DNA of 6,400 bases from a bacterium (GCA_036524115.1 DATDCY010000357.1:1-6400); one strand, 5' to 3'; numbered from the stretch's first letter, positions 1 to 5,864 are shown. Numbers and translations: made by a program. The notes: generated from the letters alone by a model not told the origin.

Positions 1-1
1 C

Positions 2-310
2 GACCTGCGGATAGCGGGCCGCCAGCTCGCCGCCGAAGCGGTTGACCATGCAGCCGGCGACGACGACGGTGCGCCCCGCGCGACGGCCCTTCCAGCGGAC
101 GGCATCGGCGATCGCCTCGTGCGACTCCTCGACGGCGGGGCCGATGAAGGCGCAGGTGTTCACGAGCAGCAGGTCGGCGCGTTCCAGGTCGGGGACGAGC
201 CCCCAGCCCCCGGCACCGAGGCCGCCGACGAGGTACTCGGTGTCGACGAGGTTCTTCGAGCAGCCGAGGCTGACGACGCCTGCGAGCGGGATGCGGCGGG
301 TTCGTGCCAT
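2..310 (-). CDS. rimO: RimO-type ribosomal protein S12 methylthiotransferase, N-terminal part (runs off the left edge)
   Basis: This looks like the N-terminal UPF0004 domain of RimO, the radical-SAM enzyme that adds a methylthio group to an aspartate of ribosomal protein S12 in the cytoplasm. The 103 visible residues carry VSLGCSKNLVDTE (13-25), LLVNTCAFI (48-56) and VVAGC (83-87). Cys17, Cys53 and Cys87 are the three positions known in this family to hold the auxiliary iron-sulfur cluster. The GCSKNLVDTE signature fits RimO better than MiaB (GCQMN) or MtaB (GCKVN). The radical-SAM CxxxCxxC and TRAM domains lie beyond the window. ATG at 310 is chosen because it sits a normal 12 residues before VSLGC. 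No Shine-Dalgarno sequence precedes it; instead TATACT ends 7 nt upstream, suggesting a leaderless mRNA. It is divergent from the gene at 443. Confidence 0.87.
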   Translation of the reverse strand, partial: MARTRRIPLAGVVSLGCSKNLVDTEYLVGGLGAGGWGLVPDLERADLLLVNTCAFIGPAVEESHEAIADAVRWKGRRAGRTVVVAGCMVNRFGGELAARYPQV

Positions 311-317
311 GCGCGGG

Positions 318-323
318 AGTATA
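318..323 (-). promoter_or_regulatory. -10-like hexamer TATACT just upstream of rimO
   Basis: On the minus strand TATACT (5/6 to TATAAT) is followed by seven bases and then the rimO ATG. A start point about seven bases after the hexamer would fall on or next to the ATG. No convincing -35 is visible 16-19 bp further upstream. The case rests on the same layout recurring at 1832 and 4031. Confidence 0.45.
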
Positions 324-348
324 GCCGAGGGACGCCCGGGTGCGGTTG

Positions 349-362
349 CCCGGGGCCCCGGG
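349..362. repeat. Perfect 14-bp GC palindrome
   Basis: CCCGGGGCCCCGGG is self-complementary over 14 bases, in the gap between the divergent rimO and the gene at 443. It consists only of G and C, so it may reflect base composition rather than a protein site. Confidence 0.4.
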
Positions 363-374
363 GGCGGGTGCACG

Positions 375-387
375 TCGATTGAATCGA
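375..387. promoter_or_regulatory. Inverted repeat TCGATT-G-AATCGA, possible operator
   Basis: This is a perfect 6+1+6 dyad in the divergent intergenic region, in an AT-richer patch of otherwise very GC-rich sequence. It lies 55 bp upstream of the ATG at 443 and 64 bp upstream of the rimO ATG. Position and symmetry fit a dimeric regulator's site, but no cognate regulator is encoded here. Confidence 0.35.
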
Positions 388-411
388 GTGCTAGAGTGGC
401 GATCAGTCGCA

Positions 412-428
412 GGCTGCGGGACGCAGCC
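412..428 (+). promoter_or_regulatory. 5'-leader hairpin directly before the Shine-Dalgarno of the 443 gene
   Basis: GGCTGCG-GGA-CGCAGCC forms a perfect 7-bp stem with a 3-nt loop. It ends one base before the Shine-Dalgarno run starting at 430. In a transcript covering this leader it would fold next to the ribosome landing site. It could tune translation or protect the 5' end; neither can be told from sequence. An extra CGCAG at 408-412 repeats part of the 3' arm. Confidence 0.45.
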
Positions 429-429
429 C

Positions 430-437
430 GGAGGAGG
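430..437 (+). promoter_or_regulatory. Strong Shine-Dalgarno sequence, decides the start at 443
   Basis: GGAGGAGG lies five bases before ATG 443. The second in-frame ATG at 455 has only a GGAGG one base away, too close to work, so 443 is preferred. This is the only gene start in the window with a clear ribosome binding site. Confidence 0.8.
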
Positions 438-442
438 AACGG

Positions 443-748
443 ATGAAGCGGAGGATGTACGCGACAGTTCGGCGTTACGAGGGAGTGAAGGATCCCGCGG
501 CGGCGGCGCGCCAGGTGGACGAGACGTTCGTCCCGTTGATCTCGGCGCTGCCGGGCTTCATCGAGTACTACTGGATCGACCTGGGCGAAGGGGCCATGAT
601 CTCGGTGTCGATCTTCAAGACGCTGTCGGACGCCATCCACGCGAACAACCAGTCGCGCGTCTGGGTCAAGGAGCACCTGGCGTCGGTCCTCTCGCCGGCG
701 GCGCGCATCGAGGCCGGCACCATCGTCGCCCACAAGGCGCACGCCTAG
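443..748 (+). CDS. Small ABM-like (dimeric alpha/beta-barrel) protein of unknown function
   Basis: This is a 101-residue cytoplasmic protein with no signal peptide or membrane segment. Its pattern fits the ferredoxin-like ABM fold: strand MYATVRRYEG (5-14), a helix around 18-34, PGFIEYYWIDLGEG (37-50), strand MISVSIFKT (52-60), helix SDAIHANNQSRVWVKEHLA (62-80) and strand RIEAGTIVAHK (88-98). Members of this superfamily are often small stress-related or monooxygenase-like proteins, but no catalytic residue can be assigned here. Stand-alone members usually dimerise; that is family knowledge, not visible. It stands alone between divergent rimO and the convergent CDF gene, 30 bp from the latter's stop. 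The fold is a reasonable guess; the substrate is unknown. Confidence 0.83.
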   Translation: MKRRMYATVRRYEGVKDPAAAARQVDETFVPLISALPGFIEYYWIDLGEGAMISVSIFKTLSDAIHANNQSRVWVKEHLASVLSPAARIEAGTIVAHKAHA

Positions 749-778
749 CGCGCGGCCGCCATCGCCCGGGGCTCCGGA

Positions 779-1768
779 CTACAGCCGCGCCACGCGCGCC
801 TCGTCCGGGTGCACAGGCGTGCAGTACGGGCCCTCGCCGGCGCAGCCGCGACACTCGGACTGCAGCGTGGTGTGCGTGATGGCGAAGCGCTCGTGCAGCA
901 GCCCGTTCACCTCGTCGAGGACGGCGTGCGCGTCGCGCCCGGCGGCGCTGTCGACGGTCAGGTGGGCCGACAGTGCGCGGATGTGCGAGCAGAGGCTCCA
1001 GATGTGCACCCGGTGGAAGTCGGCGACGCCCGGCACGCCGCGCACCGCCGCGACGACGCCCTCGACGGAAATGCCCGCGGGGACGCCCTCCATGAGGATG
1101 TGCAGCGACTCGCGCACCAGGCCGAACGCGCCCCAGAGCAGGAGCAAGCCGATCGCGAAGCCGAGGATCGGGTCGACGAGCGTCCAGCCGGTCGCCCAGA
1201 TCACCGCGCCGCCCGCGACCACGGCGACGGAGGCCAGCAGGTCGCCGAGCACGTGCAGGTAGGCCCCGCGCACGTTCAGGTCGTCGTGGTGGTGGCCGTG
1301 CAGGAGCCGCGCGACCACGGCGTTCGCGGCGAGCCCGACGAAGGCGACGCCCATCATCCCCTCGACGCGGATCGGGCGCGGGTGGTGCAGCCGCTCCCAC
1401 GCCTCGTAGAAGATCCACGCGGCGATCAACCCGACCGTCAGGCCGTTGACGAGCGCCGCCAGGATCTCGCCGCGGTGCAGACCGTACGAGTGGCGGTCGT
1501 CGGCCGGGCGCGCCGCGAGGACGAGCGCGGCGTACGACAGCCCGAGGGCGGTCGCGTCGAAGAGCACGTGCAGCGAGTCCGAGAGCAGCGCCAGCGACGC
1601 CGACCAGATGCCGCCCGCCAGCTCGGCGGCGAAGACGCCGAGCGTGAGCGGGATGGCCAGGCGCAGCCGCCGTGCCGAGGAGTTCGTGCCGCCGCCGCTC
1701 CCATTCCGGTGGTCGTGCCCGTCGCCCTGCCCGCAGGTGCCATGCCCGTGCCGATGGTGCTGCGACAT
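779..1768 (-). CDS. Cation diffusion facilitator (CzcD/ZitB-like Zn2+/heavy-metal exporter)
   Basis: This 329-residue inner-membrane protein of the CDF family would export Zn2+ (possibly Co2+ or Cd2+) in exchange for protons. The N-terminus is His-rich (H4, H5, H7, H9, H18, H20). Six hydrophobic segments follow at roughly 38-56, 59-85, 104-123, 138-156, 171-193 and 197-217. The metal site shows as H67-x3-D71 in segment 2 and H172-x3-D176 in segment 5, the His/Asp pairing typical of zinc-type members. A His-rich loop (LLHGHHHDDLN, 155-165) precedes segment 5. The cytoplasmic ferredoxin-like domain spans about 220-303. The tail carries C306, C309 and C316 and may add a metal-binding site. ATG 1768 gives normal family length, but no Shine-Dalgarno sequence is well placed: GGAGG is 17 nt away. 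The frame is open further upstream over the divergent gene, with no reason to use it. Confidence 0.94.
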   Translation of the reverse strand: MSQHHRHGHGTCGQGDGHDHRNGSGGGTNSSARRLRLAIPLTLGVFAAELAGGIWSASLALLSDSLHVLFDATALGLSYAALVLAARPADDRHSYGLHRGEILAALVNGLTVGLIAAWIFYEAWERLHHPRPIRVEGMMGVAFVGLAANAVVARLLHGHHHDDLNVRGAYLHVLGDLLASVAVVAGGAVIWATGWTLVDPILGFAIGLLLLWGAFGLVRESLHILMEGVPAGISVEGVVAAVRGVPGVADFHRVHIWSLCSHIRALSAHLTVDSAAGRDAHAVLDEVNGLLHERFAITHTTLQSECRGCAGEGPYCTPVHPDEARVARL

Positions 1769-1831
1769 GGCGATACCGTGCCCTGCCTCCGCGGGGGTGT
1801 CAACCCAGGGGCGCCGCGGGCCGCGCGGCCT

Positions 1832-1837
1832 TATAAT
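1832..1837 (+). promoter_or_regulatory. Consensus -10 hexamer TATAAT before the Tat lipoprotein gene
   Basis: A perfect TATAAT lies in a 76-bp divergent gap and ends seven bases before ATG 1845, so transcription would begin at or next to the start codon. There is no purine-rich Shine-Dalgarno in the seven intervening bases (CTCCAGT). No good -35 is found 16-18 bp upstream. An exact TATAAT is rare in sequence this GC-rich, which strengthens the call. Confidence 0.6.
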
Positions 1838-1844
1838 CTCCAGT

Positions 1845-2690
1845 ATGGAGCGGAGAGACTTCCTCAAGGCCGCGGCCCTCGCCGCAGGGGGCGTCGGGCT
1901 GGCGGCGTGCGACTCCGATCTGCTCGACGTCTTCAACAAGGGGGAGGAGCAGCTCTGGGGGATGAACGTGCACCCGGTCGGCGGCGCGCTCTTCGACGCG
2001 CAGGTGGAGACCCTGCGGCTCCTCGGCGTGCGGCAGGTCCGCATCACCCTCGGTTTGGAGACCGACCTCGCCGGCCCCTACCTGCGAGCCTTCCCCGCCG
2101 AGTACGTCGGGTTGCTCGATCGGTTCGGCCGGGGGGTCCCCGACGCGGCGGCCTGGCCCGGCCTGGTGCGCCGCGCCGTCCAGCGGGCGCCCGGCCTGTT
2201 CTGCTACGAGGTGCTCAACGAGCCCATGGCGCTGTCGCCGCGCGTCTACGTCGAGCAGTACCTGCGGCCGGCCTACGATGTCATCAAGGGGATCAACCCC
2301 GCGTACCGGGTCGCCGCGGCGGCGCCGACGGGCACCTCGGACGGCAGGCTCTACTTCTACCAGATGTCGTCGGCCGGGGCGGACCGCTGGTGCGACTACC
2401 GCGCCGCGCACCTGTACCTCGACAACCCGGAGGTCTACCTCAAGGGGACCGACCGCCCGTTCCTGATCACCGAGACGGGCGTCGAGGACCCGGCGCGCCA
2501 CGTGAACTGGTGGGCGAAGACGATGACGCACATCTCCGGCGTCCTCGAGACCGACCGGCTCTACTTCTACGCGCTGGCCACGACGCCCGACACCGGCTGG
2601 GCGATCATCTCCAGCCGCTCGAGGGCGGGCCGGGCCGTAGTGCTCAGCCCGCTCTACGACTACATCAGGGCCAAGTACGGCCCGAGATAG
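1845..2690 (+). CDS. Tat-exported lipoprotein with glycoside hydrolase clan-A-like (beta/alpha) barrel
   Basis: This is a 281-residue predicted envelope lipoprotein. It opens with a twin-arginine motif (R3-R4-D-F-L-K), a short hydrophobic stretch and a lipobox L19-A-A-C22, so it should be folded in the cytoplasm, exported by Tat and lipidated at Cys22. That N-terminus also fixes the start at 1845. Strand-like segments are WGMNVHP (38-44), VRITLGLE (65-72), LFCYEVLNEP (118-127), YRVAAAAPTG (154-163), YRAAHLYLD (185-193), FLITETG (206-212) and LYFYALA (239-245). In clan GH-A, the NEP glutamate after strand 4 is the acid/base (here E126) and the TETG glutamate on strand 7 the nucleophile (here E210). 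The exact GH family and substrate cannot be named; GH5- or GH39-like is plausible. It is short, and no clear third strand shows between 72 and 118. It converges on the M23 gene with a 12-bp gap. Confidence 0.85.
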   Translation: MERRDFLKAAALAAGGVGLAACDSDLLDVFNKGEEQLWGMNVHPVGGALFDAQVETLRLLGVRQVRITLGLETDLAGPYLRAFPAEYVGLLDRFGRGVPDAAAWPGLVRRAVQRAPGLFCYEVLNEPMALSPRVYVEQYLRPAYDVIKGINPAYRVAAAAPTGTSDGRLYFYQMSSAGADRWCDYRAAHLYLDNPEVYLKGTDRPFLITETGVEDPARHVNWWAKTMTHISGVLETDRLYFYALATTPDTGWAIISSRSRAGRAVVLSPLYDYIRAKYGPR

Positions 2691-2705
2691 CGGCGCCCGC
2701 CGCTA
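2688..2705. terminator. 18-bp palindrome spanning both convergent stop codons
   Basis: TAGCGGCG-CC-CGCCGCTA pairs perfectly over eight bases on each side. Its first three bases are the TAG of the plus-strand lipoprotein gene; its last three are the TAG of the minus-strand M23 gene read in reverse. It would form a GC-rich hairpin in both transcripts, in practice with a shorter stem around a four-base loop. Neither side has a T-run, so it is not a classic intrinsic terminator; pausing or 3'-end protection is as likely. Confidence 0.45.
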
Positions 2706-4022
2706 ACGGAAGAACGCGACCTTAGCTGCGCCTGTCAGGGGGGTCGAGGTTTCCCCGTCCAGCCAGGCGCGGTACTCGGCGAAGCTCGCGGCGAACTGCT
2801 CCGGCAGCCGCTCCGCGCGCGGGAAGGCCTCGGTCACGGGGTTCACCCACGTGCCGGCGCGGCGCACCCGGTAGTCCAGGTGCGGGCCGGTCGCCAGGCC
2901 GGTGGAGCCGACGTAGCCGATGACCTCCTTCTGCCGCACGTGGTCGCCGACCTTGAGGCCCGCCGCGAAGCGCGAGAGGTGCAGGTAGCTGGTCTCGTAG
3001 CTGCCGCCGTGGCGCAGGGTGATCCGGTTGCCGCTCTCCACGTCGCGCCCCTTCTGGGTCACCACGCCGTCGGCCGGCGCCCAGACCGGGGTCCCCTCCG
3101 GCGCGGCGAAGTCGACGCCGAGGTGGGGCCGGACGCGCTTGAGCAACGGGTGCAGGCGCGCGCCGGAGAAGCCGCTGCTGATGCGGGTGTAGGAGATCGG
3201 CGAGCGCAGGAACGCGGCGCGCACCGAGCGCCCCTCGGCGGTGAAGTAGTCGCCGCGCGCATCCGGCCAGGGAAAGAAGTAGGCCGCGTGGCGATCGTCG
3301 TGCTGGCGGTACTCGGCGGCGAGGATGCGGCCGTACTGCACGAAGCGCCGGTCCCGGTAGACCTTCTCGACGACGACGCGGAAGGAATCGCCCGGCTGCA
3401 GCTCGTGGGCGAAGTCGATGTCCCAGGCGAAGAGCTCGGCGAAGGCCTGCGTCAGCGCGTCGTTTTCGCCGGCGCGGTCCATCGCCTCGAAGAGCGAGGT
3501 GCGAATCGACCCGCGGACCTCCGCGACCCGTGTCTCGGCCGGCAGCGCCTCCAGTTCCGTGGTCCAGCCGCCGGGCGTCGAGCGCAGCACGAGCGCCTCC
3601 AGCGGGCTCTTCTCATAGGTCAGGCTCACGAGGTCGCCCCCGGGGTCGAGCACCGCAGTGAAGCGGTCGCCGGCGCGCAGGCGGCGGAAGTCCAGCGCCG
3701 GCGCGAGTCGCTGCGTGATGTGTGGGATGAGCTGCGGGTCGAGGCCTGCGAGGGCGAGGTTCTCGGTGAAGCCGACGCCCGCCCGGATCACCCCGCGGAC
3801 CGTGCGCAGGTCGGCGCGCGTCGCGTCTCGTGGCGTGCCCGCCGCGGGCGCCTCCGCCGCCGGCCGGGCCGCGCCGGGAATGCCGGCGGGCAGCTCCGGC
3901 AGATTGTCCCGCGCGGCCGCGAGCAGAACGACGCAGACCGTGGAGAGGGCCACGTTCCCGCCCCAGCGGAGGAGGCGGCGGCCGAGGCCCTCACCGGGCC
4001 GGCGGATCGGCAGCAGCGACAT
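2703..4022 (-). CDS. Membrane-anchored M23 (LytM/Csd3-type) peptidoglycan endopeptidase
   Basis: This 439-residue zinc metallopeptidase likely cuts peptide cross-links of periplasmic peptidoglycan. A basic N-terminus and hydrophobic segment (about 18-37) form a signal anchor, followed by an Ala/Pro linker (about 41-68). An OapA/LysM-like region (about 73-145) and the Csd3/ShyA-type middle domain (about 167-275) follow; in characterised relatives these shield the active site. The M23 domain (about 280-395) has H300-x3-D304 as zinc ligands, H348 in SYLHLS as catalytic His, and GPHLD with H381. The usual HxH second histidine, a zinc ligand, is Asp here (D383). An in-frame TGA four codons upstream of ATG 4022 rules out an earlier start. 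No Shine-Dalgarno precedes it; the -10 ends 8 nt upstream. It lies downstream of priA on the same strand but has its own promoter. Confidence 0.93.
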   Translation of the reverse strand: MSLLPIRRPGEGLGRRLLRWGGNVALSTVCVVLLAAARDNLPELPAGIPGAARPAAEAPAAGTPRDATRADLRTVRGVIRAGVGFTENLALAGLDPQLIPHITQRLAPALDFRRLRAGDRFTAVLDPGGDLVSLTYEKSPLEALVLRSTPGGWTTELEALPAETRVAEVRGSIRTSLFEAMDRAGENDALTQAFAELFAWDIDFAHELQPGDSFRVVVEKVYRDRRFVQYGRILAAEYRQHDDRHAAYFFPWPDARGDYFTAEGRSVRAAFLRSPISYTRISSGFSGARLHPLLKRVRPHLGVDFAAPEGTPVWAPADGVVTQKGRDVESGNRITLRHGGSYETSYLHLSRFAAGLKVGDHVRQKEVIGYVGSTGLATGPHLDYRVRRAGTWVNPVTEAFPRAERLPEQFAASFAEYRAWLDGETSTPLTGAAKVAFFR

Positions 4023-4030
4023 GGCCCGGA

Positions 4031-4060
4031 ATCATACGGAAGCCCCGTTTGGGCTGTCAA
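4031..4060 (-). promoter_or_regulatory. Sigma-70-type promoter of the M23 peptidase gene
   Basis: On the minus strand TTGACA (4060-4055, perfect -35) is followed by an 18-bp spacer and TATGAT (4036-4031, 5/6 to consensus). The expected start, about seven bases past the -10, is at 4024-4023, beside the ATG at 4022. The in-frame TGA overlaps the -10 hexamer, so this cannot be coding sequence of the peptidase. This is the best promoter in the window. Confidence 0.75.
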
Positions 4061-4076
4061 TGTGAGGGACGTCACA
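4061..4076 (-). promoter_or_regulatory. Perfect CRP/FNR-superfamily-type box TGTGA-N6-TCACA
   Basis: TGTGAGGGACGTCACA has both conserved half-sites of the CRP consensus with the correct 6-bp centre. It abuts the -35 of the M23 promoter with no gap. The centre (4068.5) is about 44.5 bp upstream of the predicted start at 4024, close to but not exactly the -41.5 class II activation position. It could work as an activator site, or as an operator if the real start differs. The regulator is not in this window. Confidence 0.5.
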
Positions 4077-4134
4077 ATGCTCCGCGCGTGTGCATGGGGC
4101 CAGCAGAGCAGCCAAATGACAGCCTGCTCTCTTG

Positions 4135-4155
4135 GTCCGCGCCGTGCGCGCGGAC
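4135..4155 (-). terminator. GC-rich hairpin downstream of the priA stop
   Basis: GTCCGCGC and GCGCGGAC pair over eight bases around a five-base loop, starting 7 nt past the priA stop at 4163. The sequence after it on the minus strand (CAAGAGAGC) has no T-run, so it is at best a weak or Rho-assisted terminator or an RNA-stabilising stem. It separates priA from the independently promoted M23 gene. Confidence 0.4.
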
Positions 4156-4162
4156 GTGGGCC

Positions 4163-5860
4163 TCACATGAGGCTCAGGGGGCCGACGTCGATCAGTAGGT
4201 GCACGCCGGCGCGGCGCGCCTGGTCCTGCAGGCGCGCCTGGAGCGCGCGCAGGGGGCCGGTCGCGGCCTCCAGCGGACGCGTCTTGACGAGGATCTGCGA
4301 GCGCCAGCGGTTGCGCAGCTTCTCGAGCGGCGCCGGGACCGGGCCGAGGACGTGGCAGGAGCCGCTCCCGATGGCCGGGCCCAGCGCCTCGCGCACCGCG
4401 GCGGCGATTGCATCGGCGGCCGACGCCAGCCGCCCTGGCTCCGGCCCGTCGATCCGCAGCGCCACCAGTTCGAAGAAGGGCGGGTAGTCCAGCTCCCGGC
4501 GGAACGCGGTCTCCTGGGCATAGAAGGACTCGTAGTCATGGCACCGCGCGGCGGCGAGCGCGTAGTGCCCGGGCTGGCGGGTCTGCACGAGCACGAGCCC
4601 CGGGCGGTCGCCGCGGCCGGCGCGGCCGGCCACCTGCGCGACGAGGGAGAACGCGCGCTCGGCGGCGCGGAAGTCGGGGAGGTTCAGCAGCAGGTCGGTG
4701 GAGACGACGCCGACGAGCGTCAGCCGCGGGAAGTGCAGTCCCTTGGCGACGAGCTGCGTCCCGACGAGGATGTCCGCGCGCCCGCTCTCGAAGTCGGCTA
4801 TGAGGCGGGCGCCCGCGCCCTTGTGCGCGGCGGTGTCGCTGTCCAGGCGCAGCACCGCGCGCCCCGGGAACGCTGCGCGGATCTCCTCCTCCAGGCGTTG
4901 GGTCCCCGAGCCGGCCAGCCGCAGCGCCGGCTCTCCGCACGACGGGCAGGTGTCGGGCGCCGGGACACGGTACCCGCAGTAGTGGCAGCGGTGGACGCGC
5001 TCCGGCGCGTGGAAGACCAGCGAGACGCGGCAGTTCGGGCACGTCATGCCCGCGCCGCAGGCCCGGCACTGGGTGTGGGGCGCGAAGCCACGGCGGTTGA
5101 GGAAGAAGAGGACCTGGTCGCCCCGCGCCAGCGCGTCTGCCGCGGCGTCCAGCAGCGGCGGCGCCAGCAGCGGCGGTGCCCCGCGGCGCGCGCCCGGGGC
5201 CGGCCGCGGCGCCTCGTGCTCGCGCAGGTCCACGATCTCGACCGCGGGCAACGGCAGGCCGGTGTAGCGCTCGGGCAGGCACAGCAGTTCGTAAGCGCCG
5301 GTGTCCGCGAGCTGGCGGCTCTCGAGGCTCGGCGTCGCCGACCCCAGGATCACGGCGGCGCCGCATCGCGCGGCGCGCTCCACCGCCGCGTCGCGGGCGT
5401 GGTAGCAGGGCGTGTCCTCCTGCTTGAAGGAGGAGTCCTGCTCCTCGTCGACCACGACGAGGCCGAGCCGCGGCAGCGGCGCGAACAGCACCGAGCGCGT
5501 GCCGACCACGGCGCGCACCTCCGCGCCGCGCAGCGCCCGCCAGAGGTCGTATTTCTCGCCGTCGGAGAGCTGGTGGTGCCAGACCGCCAGGGGGAAGGGC
5601 AGCCGCTCGCGCAGGTGGCGGATGAGCTGGACGGTGAGGGAGACCTCGGGGACGAGCAGCAGCGCCTGGCGGTCGGCGGGGAGAGCGCGGATAGCCCGCA
5701 GGTAGATCTCGGTCTTGCCGCTGCCCGTGACGCCGTGCAGCAGCAGCGGGCGGCCGCCGCCGCCGAGCGCCGGCAGCACGCGGGCGAACACCTCCGCCTG
5801 GCCGGTGGTCAGCGGCGCCGGTTCCGTGGGCTCCGCGGGCGGTGCCAGGATCCCGCGCCA
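4163..5860 (-). CDS. priA: PriA primosomal protein N' (replication restart helicase), N-terminally truncated at the sequence join
   Basis: PriA is the 3'-5' superfamily-2 helicase that reloads the replisome at stalled forks. About 565 residues remain, from the linker before the helicase core to the C-terminus. Visible are LTTGQAEVF (just before the core), Walker A GVTGSGKTE (5734-5708), DEEQ (5449-5438), GSATPSLE, LFFLNRRGFAP, four CxxC pairs that bind two zincs (5068-4937), a GTQLVAKGLHFP motif, QVAGRAGRG, and the C-terminal VLGPVPAPLEKLRNRWRSQ. Motif II is normally DEEH; here it ends in Gln. The N-terminal 3'-DNA-binding and winged-helix domains, about 200 residues in the family, are absent because the sequence turns into mpl at about 5860. 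In this frame a TGA lies only four codons beyond the join. GTG 5791 is open but is internal to the protein, not a true start. Confidence 0.93.
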   Translation of the reverse strand, partial: WRGILAPPAEPTEPAPLTTGQAEVFARVLPALGGGGRPLLLHGVTGSGKTEIYLRAIRALPADRQALLLVPEVSLTVQLIRHLRERLPFPLAVWHHQLSDGEKYDLWRALRGAEVRAVVGTRSVLFAPLPRLGLVVVDEEQDSSFKQEDTPCYHARDAAVERAARCGAAVILGSATPSLESRQLADTGAYELLCLPERYTGLPLPAVEIVDLREHEAPRPAPGARRGAPPLLAPPLLDAAADALARGDQVLFFLNRRGFAPHTQCRACGAGMTCPNCRVSLVFHAPERVHRCHYCGYRVPAPDTCPSCGEPALRLAGSGTQRLEEEIRAAFPGRAVLRLDSDTAAHKGAGARLIADFESGRADILVGTQLVAKGLHFPRLTLVGVVSTDLLLNLPDFRAAERAFSLVAQVAGRAGRGDRPGLVLVQTRQPGHYALAAARCHDYESFYAQETAFRRELDYPPFFELVALRIDGPEPGRLASAADAIAAAVREALGPAIGSGSCHVLGPVPAPLEKLRNRWRSQILVKTRPLEAATGPLRALQARLQDQARRAGVHLLIDVGPLSLM

Positions 5861-5864
5861 ATTC
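5857..5864. other. Join between mpl and priA fragments (probable assembly chimera)
   Basis: Conserved Mpl sequence stops after the NNIE codons (GAA at 5864-5862). PriA-like reading begins at about TGG 5860 in a frame shifted by one base. The exact point is uncertain by a few bases because of shared AATT/TGG bases. There is no insertion sequence, target duplication or att-like repeat at the join. Confidence 0.75.

Noticed and set aside
751-778. Possible terminator between the convergent genes ending at 748 and 779
   Set aside because: Only a 4-bp CCGG-GGCT-CCGG pairing is present in the 30-bp gap and no T-run; too weak to call.
1798-1803. TTGACA on the minus strand as a -35 for the CDF gene
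   Set aside because: No acceptable -10 appears 16-19 bp downstream (CACGGT at 17 bp, GGTATC only at 20 bp), so a promoter cannot be supported.
1769-2047. N-terminal extension of the CDF exporter frame upstream of ATG 1768
   Set aside because: It would overlap the divergent lipoprotein gene and its TATAAT, has no transporter-like sequence, and exceeds the family's usual length.
4105-4130. Inverted repeat AGAGCAG / CTGCTCT with a 12-base loop between priA and the M23 gene
   Set aside because: The arms are short, the loop is long, and no T-run follows on either strand. It may be chance.
5848-5853. GGATCC (BamHI) next to GAATT at the join, as a sign of a cloning scar
   Set aside because: The GAATT bases are ordinary mpl coding sequence (NIE-F), GGATCC reads as plausible PriA linker, and there is no vector or polylinker sequence.
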